Below, one piece after another: positions 6,443 to 15,487 of a DNA stretch of 35,647 bases. Positions within the stretch are counted from its first letter, which is position 1; each line of letters begins with the position of its first letter. A program made the translations under genes and the position numbers. This stretch comes from JBCCQH01 sp039024435. Its GTDB lineage: Bacteria > Bacteroidota > Bacteroidia > J057 > JADKCL01. The DNA lies in the NCBI GenBank assembly GCA_039024435.1, contig JBCCQH010000079.1, positions 1 to 35,647 on the forward strand, in the 5' to 3' direction. The notes under the pieces are model-generated. The model did no database searches. It saw nothing but the letters and a program-made list of their open reading frames with translations, and had not been told where the DNA came from.

Positions 6443-8719
6443 TCAATCGTTTGGGGGATTGGTATCCGCCACCGGCTCATGGGTACGGATCTCAACCGTA
6501 TAGGTGCCCACGATTTCGTCGGCATCGTTGATCTCATCAATTTGTAGGGGGTAGACCGCCGACTGCCACTGATTCGGCGGGACCAACTCAAGTTCAAAAA
6601 CCACCTGGGATTCTTTTCGCAGGCTTTCCGGCACCCGGTAAGTCCCTCCATTGGTCACCTTCGCGGCGTCGTCTTTCCGCTTTTCCTTGGTGCTACACGG
6701 CGGGGAGGCGCATTTCTCTCCGGATGCGGGCATTGCTTTCTTCATGGCATAATACAGCCGTCCCCCATCCTCGAGAAACGTCTGCCCAGTTTCGTAGGCC
6801 CTCTGCAAGCGGACGCGAATTTGGGTTCCGGTTTTGGGCTGAAACCGCACCGGGATCACCGCCGGAGAGATACAACCCGAATCGCTACACTGCTGCTCCG
6901 CATTTCTGTCTACACTATTCTGTCCGGAGCGGCCATACTGCAAGTCCGAGTACTGCGACTCCGGGAAAAGGTCCACTATCTGCAGATTTTTGATGGCAAT
7001 GTTGTTGTTGTTTTTCACGTTTTGCATCGTTGAAAGTGACTCGCGATGAGCCATTGTATCGCCGGCAGAAATCCACCGCACCAGAATGCTGTAACTGGCA
7101 AAGGATTCCGGCGGAGTCCAGCGAATTTCTTCCAGGTGGTCACGGTGGGGCAGCAGGTACAGCGAATCCGAGCAAAAGAAGAGCATCCAGCCCGTCGGCC
7201 ATACCACATCGATGGTGGCCGGCGCGACGTAAGCTTTTAGTACACCGCGTTGCGGAACCTCCCGGTCGTTGCGAAATTTCACGTAGAGGTAGTTGGAACC
7301 TCCCGGCTGGGGCATCTGGTAAGCTCCCCAGAACAGCAGGCCCGCATCGCGCTCCCGGCGGTTCCAGATGTCCGCCGGATTTGTCAGGGCATCGTAGGCC
7401 ACGAGGGAGGGCTCCTCGCCCCGGTCCTCGGCGTGGCGCTTGAACCAGACATCCTGTAGAGCCGAATTGCGGCAGCGGTAGCTGCTCACCAGGGAAAAGG
7501 ACCGCTGGATAACCGAAACGGCATCTTCCTCGTGCTCGATTTCTCCTGTGCTATCCCGGTAGACTTGTCCCGGCCCAGGATCCAAATGGGAGAACAGGGG
7601 AATGCGCTTGGCCTCCGCGTTGCGGGACATGACCGAACGGTACTGGGTACTATCTTCAGTAAAAACAACCGGATATCCTGAAGGGGTGACGGGAGGCGGC
7701 CCAGCGAAACCGTAGTCGTGCGTCAACCCCAACAAGTGTCCCATCTCGTGGGCCAAGGTGAGGCTCTGGAACATGTGCCTGGGATGTACCACCGCGTAGG
7801 CTTCCTCTGAATTGGGGACGCTAAGCGACTGCATCATTTGCGCAATCCCGTACACATCCTCAATCGGGTGGACAAAAAATACCACATCCGCGGCGTGGAC
7901 ATTGCGCAGGGTCTGTACCACCGTGTCATGGGATACCACATCCAGCAGCTCCCGCCCCTGAGTCGGCAGGTCCCAATTGGGCAAAAAGATCTTGTCGAAG
8001 GCAATGCGGAGCTGATAGGGCAATTCCGAACGGCGGAAAGCCTCATTGGTAATCGCTACGGCCATCATCGTCTCTGCCCGGAGGGCTTCCCTTCCTCCCA
8101 AGTCGGCTTCGGCCGCCGCCGAATGCAGCACAAGTACGTCGATCACTCCGGTTTCCACGTGCCCGTAGCAAATACCGCCGTAGCTATCCACCGGCAATTC
8201 GTAAATGTCGTCTTCTCGCTCGGGGTCCATCACGTAGCTTACCTCAGATATGACGTACTTGTCGTGGCAAGGGTAGCCGCGAAAAAGCTGTCCCCGATAG
8301 CTGATCTCTGCGTGAATTTCCCCGGCTAAGTTGACCATCAGCCAGTAAGAATGGGGATCGCCCACTACCCGGCCCGTAAAAGAAGCATTTTGCAGCAACC
8401 ACACCGAGCGGTTTTCCCGCACCAAATCCAGCGTGTCCCCAAATATGACCACCCGAAAACTGTCCCAACCGGTGGTCAGCAATTGGGGATCCAACTTGAT
8501 TACCTCGGATCGTAGCTCGTGGGGCACCAGGTGGGCACACTCCGGAACGGCCTCGGGAACGCCGTAGATCCCAACCGGAACCCCTCGGGGATTGGTCCTT
8601 TCGACGGGTGGCTCCTTGTAGGTGGAGCCGCAACCCCAGGCCAGTACCAACAACACCATACACAATGCGTACATGGGCCGGGTAAATAAGCAAACGGGAG
8701 ATTTATCTTTTGCTTTCAT
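6443..8719 (-). CDS. Metzincin-type zinc metalloprotease lipoprotein
   Basis: 758 residues. A hydrophobic signal segment ends in a lipobox-like LAWGC (Cys30), so it is probably a lipoprotein of the envelope or surface. The zinc site is HEMGHLLGLTH (His324, Glu325, His328, His334), the extended HExxHxxGxxH of metzincins, and a Met-turn candidate SVMSRN (Met364) follows about 30 residues later, then KRIPLFSHLDP. Residues 185-370 therefore look like a catalytic domain; 30-185 may be a propeptide or binding domain. The C-terminal half (about 400-758) is beta-rich, with a low-complexity Cys/Lys patch, and is unassigned. Both zinc and Met-turn motifs are intact, so activity is plausible. Substrate unknown. 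It is likely first in an operon with the Cys-rich gene. Confidence 0.88.
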   Translation of the reverse strand: MKAKDKSPVCLFTRPMYALCMVLLVLAWGCGSTYKEPPVERTNPRGVPVGIYGVPEAVPECAHLVPHELRSEVIKLDPQLLTTGWDSFRVVIFGDTLDLVRENRSVWLLQNASFTGRVVGDPHSYWLMVNLAGEIHAEISYRGQLFRGYPCHDKYVISEVSYVMDPEREDDIYELPVDSYGGICYGHVETGVIDVLVLHSAAAEADLGGREALRAETMMAVAITNEAFRRSELPYQLRIAFDKIFLPNWDLPTQGRELLDVVSHDTVVQTLRNVHAADVVFFVHPIEDVYGIAQMMQSLSVPNSEEAYAVVHPRHMFQSLTLAHEMGHLLGLTHDYGFAGPPPVTPSGYPVVFTEDSTQYRSVMSRNAEAKRIPLFSHLDPGPGQVYRDSTGEIEHEEDAVSVIQRSFSLVSSYRCRNSALQDVWFKRHAEDRGEEPSLVAYDALTNPADIWNRRERDAGLLFWGAYQMPQPGGSNYLYVKFRNDREVPQRGVLKAYVAPATIDVVWPTGWMLFFCSDSLYLLPHRDHLEEIRWTPPESFASYSILVRWISAGDTMAHRESLSTMQNVKNNNNIAIKNLQIVDLFPESQYSDLQYGRSGQNSVDRNAEQQCSDSGCISPAVIPVRFQPKTGTQIRVRLQRAYETGQTFLEDGGRLYYAMKKAMPASGEKCASPPCSTKEKRKDDAAKVTNGGTYRVPESLRKESQVVFELELVPPNQWQSAVYPLQIDEINDADEIVGTYTVEIRTHEPVADTNPPND

Positions 8720-8900
8720 GATTCGATTCGGTTTGTCCAGTGAAGTTGCCTCCGCGGCTCGGAAAACTTTGCCACACTTTTTGCGAAATATTCCCAGTCC
8801 AACGACGGTATCCCGAATCTAGATTCGTCGATTCTTGCCTAGCTGCCCATATTTTGCTAACATTAAGCTGGTATTGATGCGAGAAAACTTCCCAATTCCC

Positions 8901-10403
8901 ATGGCAGAAAAAAAACGGCTCCGCAACCGAAAGCCCTTTCAATTGCTAGCTTGCATGTCCGATTATGAGGTTGATCAGTTTACTGCATTCCTCGATACTT
9001 CCTGGAGCCAGGCCGGGGATCGCCTGATTCGCTTTTTTGCCCTGTGCCGGGACCAGACGGTGTGGAAATCGGACCTCAGCAAGGAAGAACTGGACGCGAT
9101 CTCCCCGATTTTCTACAGCGATGGGGGCTTCAACAAGCTGACCTCCGCCCTGGACGACGAACTCAGCCGCTTTCTCGCTCTGGGCGAGTTGCTGGACAGT
9201 CCCCGGGAAATCCGCCTCCTCGAAATGCTGGCCATCAGCCAACGCGAGATGGAGAAAAATGAATTTGAAAAGCGCTGGCTGTACGCCGTCCGCAAGATCA
9301 AACAGGGGCCGCCGGACGCCCAGCGCTTCCGCATCGAGCTGGAATTGGAACTGATCAAGGCTCGGCACAACCGCACCCGCCGGGTCGCCCCGGAAGTCCG
9401 CAACCTCGGGCACCTCCACCATTCCCTCGACCAGTTTTATTACATCCAAAAACTCCGCTTCCTCTGCGCCGAGGTCAATGAAGCCACCATTTTTGACAAG
9501 GCCACGACCCACGAGCGCCCCCTTCCCAACTGGCTCCACGAAAAGTTTGACCAGTTCAACGACGTGGCCAAGGCCCACTTTCACGTGTACCACGTCCTCA
9601 AACAGATCCGGCCCGAACACCACTACGTCGCCTTCAAAAAGATCCTGCAATCCATTCCCAAGGAGACCCCCAAAACCGATTTCGAAGAATTGCAAGACCT
9701 CTACGGCTACCTGCTGAACCACTACATGCGCCGCCTCAATGCCGGAGAAACCGATCTGATTTCCAATCTCCACGAGGTCTACGCCCAGTGCCTCGCCGAT
9801 GGATACCTGCTCGAAAACGACAAGATTTCCCCGGAAAACTTCAAGAACCTCCTGAAGTTGAAGCTGCGCCTGGGACTCCACCGGGAAGCCCAGGACTTTT
9901 TCGATGAATTCATTTCCGGAGACCGCCTCACCGATACCCAGCAAGGGGCCATCGCCGACTACAGTGGCCTCCTCATCAAGTTCTACTCCGGCCGGTTCAA
10001 GGCCACCATCGACCAGACCGAACGGCTCATCGGGAACAAAGGCCGCTTCAAGGACGATCAGTTTTACGGATTGGACGTGCGCGCCCTGCTGTTGATCGCC
10101 TACTACAGCCGCATGAAAGATTGCCACTTTCGCGAGTGGGACCAATCCGACGAGCGGGTACAAGATTTACTGAAATCATTCGGGCCCTTCATTGACCGCA
10201 AAAAGGTATCCGAGGGAATGCGCACCGATTTCCAAAACTTTCGCGCCATGTTCCAAAAGCTGTACCAGCACCGCTACGGAAAGGCGAATAAGATGACCCA
10301 AGAAAGATTGGAAGCCTTCCTCCAAACGCTGAAGGCGGCTTCCAATTTACCCAATAAGGACTGGTTTGTTCGTGAAGCAATTGAATGTCGGGACCAACTT
10401 TGA
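8901..10403 (+). CDS. Alpha-helical protein of unknown function
   Basis: 500 residues without signal peptide or membrane segment, rich in charged residues and Leu, with the repeating helix-pair look of an alpha-solenoid (TPR-like) scaffold; no exact TPR consensus was found. I do not recognise the family. ATG at 8901 gives MAEKKRLRNRKPF; in-frame ATGs at 8877 and 8835 are alternatives. It is transcribed alone, divergent from the metzincin operon (180 bp between starts) and convergent with a small lipoprotein gene (43 bp). A 405-codon antisense frame is open beneath it but looks like a GC-driven shadow. Role unknown. Confidence 0.8.
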   Translation: MAEKKRLRNRKPFQLLACMSDYEVDQFTAFLDTSWSQAGDRLIRFFALCRDQTVWKSDLSKEELDAISPIFYSDGGFNKLTSALDDELSRFLALGELLDSPREIRLLEMLAISQREMEKNEFEKRWLYAVRKIKQGPPDAQRFRIELELELIKARHNRTRRVAPEVRNLGHLHHSLDQFYYIQKLRFLCAEVNEATIFDKATTHERPLPNWLHEKFDQFNDVAKAHFHVYHVLKQIRPEHHYVAFKKILQSIPKETPKTDFEELQDLYGYLLNHYMRRLNAGETDLISNLHEVYAQCLADGYLLENDKISPENFKNLLKLKLRLGLHREAQDFFDEFISGDRLTDTQQGAIADYSGLLIKFYSGRFKATIDQTERLIGNKGRFKDDQFYGLDVRALLLIAYYSRMKDCHFREWDQSDERVQDLLKSFGPFIDRKKVSEGMRTDFQNFRAMFQKLYQHRYGKANKMTQERLEAFLQTLKAASNLPNKDWFVREAIECRDQL

Positions 10404-10446
10404 ATTGAGCACCCACAAAGCGGTCCCCCGCAAAAAGGTCGCGGTA

Positions 10447-11124
10447 CTACTTGTTGTCGATCCCGTTGATGTTCGTGACGATCACGATTCCCCCGAATCG
10501 CACCCGCATCGGATCCACCGTGGGCAGTTCTTGTCCGGGGCGCGGACGAAAATCAAACTCAAATAACATCCCCGGTCCCCGCAGCAACTCTTCTCCGGGG
10601 CCGAACGCAACGATTCCATTCTCGATCACTTTTATCGTTGAAAAAGAGCTACCGTTGGTTCGCTCTACCCGGATTTTTACCTGGAGATCCAGGCCCTCCA
10701 GATCCGCAAACTTGATTTTGTTGATTTTGGAAGCGCAACTGCACTCGGGCGGGAGGGTAGGGTAATGGCAGGTATCCTCAAGCGTGACCCCCAGATCCAT
10801 GCCGGGACTCAACGCCCCGGAATAGGGGCTGCCGTATTCGCTGAAGGTCAGTACATTGGGAAAGCGCGTTCCGCAACTATCGGGATCCGGGTCAACCGGG
10901 GTCTTGTACCCCACCCTTCCCTGGCGCAAGGCAGCCAGCGAATCGTGGATCATTTCTTTCATCTCCCGTCGGAGGACGGTGAGCGTGTCTTGAATCATCC
11001 TCTTGACCTCAGGTTCGGAAATCTGGGAGGAGGAAGGCGGGAATTCACAGTGGTTAAGCAGGAGCAGAGTACAAATAATCGCCGTAAGCCGCTTGCTAAA
11101 GCGGAGTGTTGTAGCTAAGTTCAT
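10447..11124 (-). CDS. Small exported protein, possible lipoprotein, unknown function
   Basis: 225 residues from ATG at 11124; the frame continues 14 codons further but the signal peptide begins here. RFSKRLTAIICTLLLLNHC is a typical n- and h-region. The Cys after LLNH could be a lipidation site, although His before Cys is unusual for a lipobox. A Ser/Pro-rich spacer and a short amphipathic helix follow (two copies of a pattern like MI-D-L--LR), then a beta-rich C-terminal domain with four Cys (CGTRF, DTCHY, ECSC). No known family recognised. It is monocistronic in this view and divergent from the M28 peptidase gene. Confidence 0.75.
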   Translation of the reverse strand: MNLATTLRFSKRLTAIICTLLLLNHCEFPPSSSQISEPEVKRMIQDTLTVLRREMKEMIHDSLAALRQGRVGYKTPVDPDPDSCGTRFPNVLTFSEYGSPYSGALSPGMDLGVTLEDTCHYPTLPPECSCASKINKIKFADLEGLDLQVKIRVERTNGSSFSTIKVIENGIVAFGPGEELLRGPGMLFEFDFRPRPGQELPTVDPMRVRFGGIVIVTNINGIDNK

Positions 11125-11376
11125 GTTTGAAGTATTTTGGTTTTGCTTGCAACAAGCTAGCACCACCCCCAGCGAACTCTTTCCACACGTTTTTCCATTT
11201 CTTCCTGCCCCAGCCGGAAGTAAAAGCGGTTCCCGATACCGGAAACGCCGATGTACCGGGGCAAATATTCCCCCCGTTTCCCCAAAGTATTTTTCTCATT
11301 GGCCCCTGCGCGATTCGCCAAGCGCATGGTTTTTGCCGGGGTTTCCGTATTTTCACCGTTCAATAACATTCCCTCA

Positions 11377-12741
11377 ATGAGTCACCGCACTGCATTTCTC
11401 GCCACCGTTTCGTTGCTGTTTGCCCTTTGCTCTTCGGCCATTGCCCAAACTTCCCGGGAAACCATCCTCGCCCACGGCCGCGCCCACGCCCAAGCCCTCG
11501 CCCATCCGGACATGAAAGGCCGCGGCTACCAACACGAAGGCCACCGCAAGGCGGCCGACTACCTGGCCACTCAGTTCGAAAAATTTGGCTTACAAGCGGT
11601 CCCCAAGCTGTCGGAGAACGATGAGCCCTACTTCCAATATTTCCGCGCCAACCTCAACCTCGTCCAGGACAGCATGTACCTGCACCTCAATGGCGTCAAC
11701 CTGCGGGACGGGCACGACTACATCGCCAAATCAAACACCGGCCGCGGCGAACTCACCGAGGCGCGGGTCCGGGACCTCGGCTACGGACTCCCCGAAGACT
11801 TCGACCGCAGCTTCCAGGGCGAGGTCGTCATGTTCCGCGCCGGCCTTCCGGAAAAGATCACCGCCGACAAAAAACTCAAGGAAGCCTACCGCCGGTTTGG
11901 CTCCGACGATGTCAAAATCGACTTCGCCACCAAGATGCAGGCCGCCGGGGTCATCATCCTCAAACCCAAACTCACCGCCGGTTTCAGCCCCATGCCCGTG
12001 GAAATCCCCGTGCTGGAAGTACTGGAAGAAAAACTGCCCGGCAAGCACCCCAAACCGGAAAAGCGCCGCAAAAAGATCAAGACCTGCGACCTGCGCATCA
12101 TGACAAAATTCACCGCCATCAATACCCAAAACGTAATCGGGATGATTGAAGGCAGCGTCCACAAAGACTCGGTCGTCATCGTGTGCGGCCACTACGATCA
12201 CCTCGGTACGCAGGACGAAGCGATTTTTTACGGGGGCAATGACAATGCTTCCGGCACCGCGATGCTGCTGAACTTCGCCGAGCATTTTTCCCGCCCGGAA
12301 AACCGCCCCCGCTACAGCATGGCCTTTGTCGGATATGGGGGTGAAGAAGCCGGACTGCTCGGCTCCCGGCACTACGTCGAGCAAGATCCACTCATTCCAC
12401 TTGCAAACACCGTGTTTGTCCTCAACATCGACCTCATGGCCAATGGCGACGAAGGCATTACCGTGGTCGCTGGCCCCGATTTCCCCGAGCCATTTCAGCA
12501 ATTGCAGGACATCAACACCGAAATGGAGGCCGTCCCCCGGGTCAAGGGCCGCGGCAATGCGCCCAACAGCGACCACTATTTCTTCGTCAAAAACGGAGTC
12601 CCAGCCTTTTTCATCTACACGCTCGGCGGCCCACCGCACTACCACGACGTCAACGATACCTACGAAAACATGCAGTTTTCGCGCTTCTACGAAGTACAAA
12701 CGCTGCTCACCCGCTTCCTCAACCAGCGCATGGGCCAATAG
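11377..12741 (+). CDS. Secreted M28-family zinc peptidase
   Basis: 454 residues. The signal peptide ends at SSAIAQ (about residue 24), so it acts in the periplasm or outside. The C-terminal catalytic domain carries the co-catalytic di-zinc set of M28 aminopeptidases: CGHYDHLG (His272), GGNDNASG (Asp289), GGEEAG (Glu323, Glu324), NIDLMANG (Asp352) and GGPPHYHDVNDTYE (His421 or His423). The region 25-260 probably includes a PA-like insertion between N-terminal segment and catalytic core, as in other bacterial M28 enzymes. ATG at 11377 was chosen for the signal peptide; the frame extends to 11251 without one. It converges on the pirin gene with a 30-bp gap. Likely role: trimming amino acids from peptides in the envelope. 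Confidence 0.9.
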   Translation: MSHRTAFLATVSLLFALCSSAIAQTSRETILAHGRAHAQALAHPDMKGRGYQHEGHRKAADYLATQFEKFGLQAVPKLSENDEPYFQYFRANLNLVQDSMYLHLNGVNLRDGHDYIAKSNTGRGELTEARVRDLGYGLPEDFDRSFQGEVVMFRAGLPEKITADKKLKEAYRRFGSDDVKIDFATKMQAAGVIILKPKLTAGFSPMPVEIPVLEVLEEKLPGKHPKPEKRRKKIKTCDLRIMTKFTAINTQNVIGMIEGSVHKDSVVIVCGHYDHLGTQDEAIFYGGNDNASGTAMLLNFAEHFSRPENRPRYSMAFVGYGGEEAGLLGSRHYVEQDPLIPLANTVFVLNIDLMANGDEGITVVAGPDFPEPFQQLQDINTEMEAVPRVKGRGNAPNSDHYFFVKNGVPAFFIYTLGGPPHYHDVNDTYENMQFSRFYEVQTLLTRFLNQRMGQ

Positions 12742-12771
12742 CCAAGCATCAAAAGCCCGAAGACGGAATGG

Positions 12772-13788
12772 CTACTTCCGTTCCTCACTTCCGTCGGCAT
12801 AGCGGGCAAATCGGCCGCGGTCGCGTCCGTGGACCTGTTCCCGCTCCGGCCAGGGCCATCCCCCGAATTCCGTGCGGCGGTATTCCGCAAACGCCTCCCT
12901 GATCTCCTGCTCGGTGTTCATCACAAAAGGACCGTGCTGCGCCACCGGCTCACTGATCGGTTGGCCTTCGAGGATCAACAGATAGCCCTCAACCGCCCCG
13001 TTGCGGAACGCAATCTCGGCATCTGCCCGCAGGGTCGTCACGTAGTTTTCGGCGACCGATTGTCCTCCAATGCTGACCCGGTCGCCCCGGTAAAAATAGG
13101 CCGAACGGGTCGCCCCGGTCGCGGTGGCCGGCAAGGTCCACTCCGCTTCCGGCTCCATCCGCACCGTAAAGATGCTGACGGCGTGTGCCGGATCGGCGGC
13201 CCAGGAATCGGGCGTCGGTGCCGGAGCCGTCCGCTCGGCAAAACGGCCCGCCACCAAGTCAATGAAGGTGCCCCGGCCCGCCGCATCGCGGCGTTCCACA
13301 GTCGGAATGTCCTCCCGCCACAGCATTTTGTAGTGCGGCTCTACCATTTTGCTCGACTGCGGCAGATTCAGCCAGATTTGGAACAGTTCCAGCGGATTGC
13401 CCCGGTCTTGCGCCAACAGCGGAAACATCTCCGAATGCTGAATGCCTTTGCCGGCAGTCATCCACTGCACATCGCCGTTCATGAAGCGGCCCGCGCCCCC
13501 GAGGGAATCGGTGTGGTCGACCACGCCTTGCTTCACAATGGTCACCGTCTCGAAGCCCCGGTGCGGGTGGTAGGGAAACCCCGGCACCTGCGCACCGTGG
13601 TACATGCGCCAGGCACGGTGCGGGGCAAAATCCTGTCCGATGGCACGCCCCCGAGTGGCTGCTGCTCCCGGGCCCAAATTGGGATCGCCCGGCGGGTAAT
13701 CGTCGAGGTGGTAAGCGCAAAACAGAAAGGGATCCTGGGTCTGCCAGGGAAATTGGAGCGGTTGGACGCGAATGACGGGGTGGTTCAT
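12772..13788 (-). CDS. Pirin family protein
   Basis: 338 residues, slightly longer than typical bacterial pirins. Bicupin with the metal set of the family: HPHRG (His74, His76) and QHSE (His118, Glu120). Some bacterial pirins are iron-dependent quercetin dioxygenases and others bind enzymes as regulators; the sequence cannot tell which. The start is ATG at 13788, preceded by GAGGAAATCCC, one of the few Shine-Dalgarno-like sites in this window. It lies 99 bp after the gamma-glutamyltranspeptidase-like gene on the same strand, so co-transcription is possible. No signal peptide. Confidence 0.9.
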   Translation of the reverse strand: MNHPVIRVQPLQFPWQTQDPFLFCAYHLDDYPPGDPNLGPGAAATRGRAIGQDFAPHRAWRMYHGAQVPGFPYHPHRGFETVTIVKQGVVDHTDSLGGAGRFMNGDVQWMTAGKGIQHSEMFPLLAQDRGNPLELFQIWLNLPQSSKMVEPHYKMLWREDIPTVERRDAAGRGTFIDLVAGRFAERTAPAPTPDSWAADPAHAVSIFTVRMEPEAEWTLPATATGATRSAYFYRGDRVSIGGQSVAENYVTTLRADAEIAFRNGAVEGYLLILEGQPISEPVAQHGPFVMNTEQEIREAFAEYRRTEFGGWPWPEREQVHGRDRGRFARYADGSEERK

Positions 13789-13887
13789 GGGATTTCCTCG
13801 TTGGATGGATGAACGATGACCGGAAAAGCCTTCGCAAAGGGAAAGACCCCCGAATCCCAAAATTGTTTTTTGGACGTCTGGCCCCGG

Positions 13888-15405
13888 TTATTCGACCCGT
13901 AGCATGACCCCACCGCGGCGCTGATCCCCCTCGCCTTCGAGGCCATCACCGACCCGCCGCACCGCGTGTACCCCCCCAAAATAAAGCGATTGCTCGCTCC
14001 AGGCACGCATTTCCCGCAGGGTCTCCGGCGCCGGTACGTCCGCCGGCAGCCCGGGCTCCAAATTGCAGACCCCTTCGTGCCAGTGCAGGCGGGGGGCATT
14101 GATCGCCGTGCGCAGATCCAGCCCCAAGTCCACCATGTAGTGGATCACCTGCGCCAACATGAACGGAATCCGCCCGGCTCCCCCGCTCCCCAGTACGACT
14201 TCAACCCGATCCGCTGCATCGAGCAAGATCGTCGGGGACATCATCGACCCCAGGCGGACATTGGGCTCCCAGGAATGCAAGCCGTGCGGCAAAAGCGCCA
14301 TTTCGCCCAGCATATTGTTCAGCATAATTCCGGTTCCCGGAACGAAATGCCCGCAGCCTTCGCCATTCGAAGTCGAAATCGCCACCCCATTGCCCTCTTC
14401 ATCGAGGATGCTCAAGTGGCTCGTCCCCCCCAGCTTTCGGCTGCGGTGGGTAAATCCATCCGCGCTCCCGGGCAACCAGCGGGCAAGCTCACGACTGAGA
14501 TGGGCCGGAGTTTTGGGCACGCGATCCAGGTAGGCGTACACTTCCATGAGCCGGCCCACGTGCTCGCGGCCGTAGGGAGCGTAGGCCACGGGGCCTTTTC
14601 GTTCGAGCATGGCCAAGGCGATGGCGATGATGCTGCCCCCAAGACTGGGCAAGGGATTGGTGAGGACGGTGCGGTCACGGTAGGGAAATGCCAACGGCGT
14701 GTGTTGGTCCACGGCATAATTCGCCAAGTCCTCCGCGGTGAGGTGCCCACCGTTCTCGTCGTTGAGCTTGAGGATCAGCTTCGCGACATCTCCCCGGTAA
14801 AACTCCCCGATGCCGTCGTGGACCAAGAATTCCAAGCAATCGGCAAATTCGGGATTGCGGGTGCGCTCACCGACTTCGAGCAAACCGCTTTCACCCCAGA
14901 ACACCGGCGAAGGCTTGCTCAGGGCAAGGATATCTTCCAGCAGATTGAAATCGTGGTTTTGGAAATCATCCATTTCCACGCCTTCTTTGGCCATCCGAAT
15001 CGCGGGCGCGGCCAGCACCGACATGGGCAAGCGCCCCAACTGCTCGGCAATCCGAAAAGCCCCCCCAATCGTTCCCGGAACCCCGACCGAACCCAAGCCC
15101 ACGTAAAACGTCTCTTGCGTCGTACCAAAATCGATGACAATCGGAAAAAATTCGGTTTCGTCCGCCCGTCGTTTGTGCCGTGGAGTCTGCACAAAAAAGT
15201 CGTAAACCAGCGCGTTTCCATCTTGGGTGAATGCGGTCATGAATGCCCCACCGCCCGCGGAGCTCATACAAGGTTCGGCCACAAAACTGGCCAACAGCGC
15301 CGCTACCGCGGCATCAAACGCATTCCCGCCTTCGCGCAATACGACGGCGGCAGCTTCTGCGGTTGCGATATGTCCGGCTGAAATCAGCCCCCGAGTCTTG
15401 CTCAT
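13888..15405 (-). CDS. Gamma-glutamyltranspeptidase-like Ntn hydrolase
   Basis: 505 residues. Proenzyme layout of the GGT family: N-terminal AEAAAVVLREGGNAFDAAVA and SAGGGAF segments, then the autocleavage and nucleophile site GGTSHLSILDEEGNGVAIS, where Thr328 would become the N-terminal nucleophile, then PGTGIMLNNMLGEM and GSGGAGRIP. It would transfer or hydrolyse gamma-glutamyl groups, or act as an acylase as some relatives do. Unlike classical periplasmic GGTs there is no signal peptide: the protein starts MSKTRGLISAGH with the enzyme fold at once, so a cytoplasmic role is likely. The first ATG lies only four bases after a perfect TATATTTG box, so the mRNA may be leaderless. Divergent from the LytTR regulator gene, 82 bp away. 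Confidence 0.88.
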   Translation of the reverse strand: MSKTRGLISAGHIATAEAAAVVLREGGNAFDAAVAALLASFVAEPCMSSAGGGAFMTAFTQDGNALVYDFFVQTPRHKRRADETEFFPIVIDFGTTQETFYVGLGSVGVPGTIGGAFRIAEQLGRLPMSVLAAPAIRMAKEGVEMDDFQNHDFNLLEDILALSKPSPVFWGESGLLEVGERTRNPEFADCLEFLVHDGIGEFYRGDVAKLILKLNDENGGHLTAEDLANYAVDQHTPLAFPYRDRTVLTNPLPSLGGSIIAIALAMLERKGPVAYAPYGREHVGRLMEVYAYLDRVPKTPAHLSRELARWLPGSADGFTHRSRKLGGTSHLSILDEEGNGVAISTSNGEGCGHFVPGTGIMLNNMLGEMALLPHGLHSWEPNVRLGSMMSPTILLDAADRVEVVLGSGGAGRIPFMLAQVIHYMVDLGLDLRTAINAPRLHWHEGVCNLEPGLPADVPAPETLREMRAWSEQSLYFGGVHAVRRVGDGLEGEGDQRRGGVMLRVE

Positions 15406-15409
15406 CGCG

Positions 15410-15417
15410 CAAATATA
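15410..15417 (-). promoter_or_regulatory. Bacteroidota -7 box upstream of the GGT-like gene
   Basis: TATATTTG on the minus strand fits TAnnTTTG exactly. A TTG lies at 15443-15441, a 23-bp spacer and the upper end of the range for this promoter type. The ATG follows the box after only four bases (CGCG). Confidence 0.6.
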
Positions 15418-15487
15418 AATGTAGTTTTGCTAATTTTAGGCAACGGACGCGCATTTTTGCTACCTTCCAATTGGCCTGCCTGTTGAC

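Noticed and set aside
8946..10163. 405-codon open frame antisense to the helical protein
   Set aside because: Val/Gly/Glu-rich translation without domains; GC bias leaves the antisense frame open.
12762..12780. ACGGAA/TTCCGT hairpin between the M28 peptidase and pirin genes as a shared terminator
   Set aside because: Six-base stem with no T tract on either strand, partly inside the pirin coding end.
13966..15381. 471-codon plus-strand frame over the GGT-like gene
   Set aside because: Antisense shadow; the minus strand has clear catalytic motifs.
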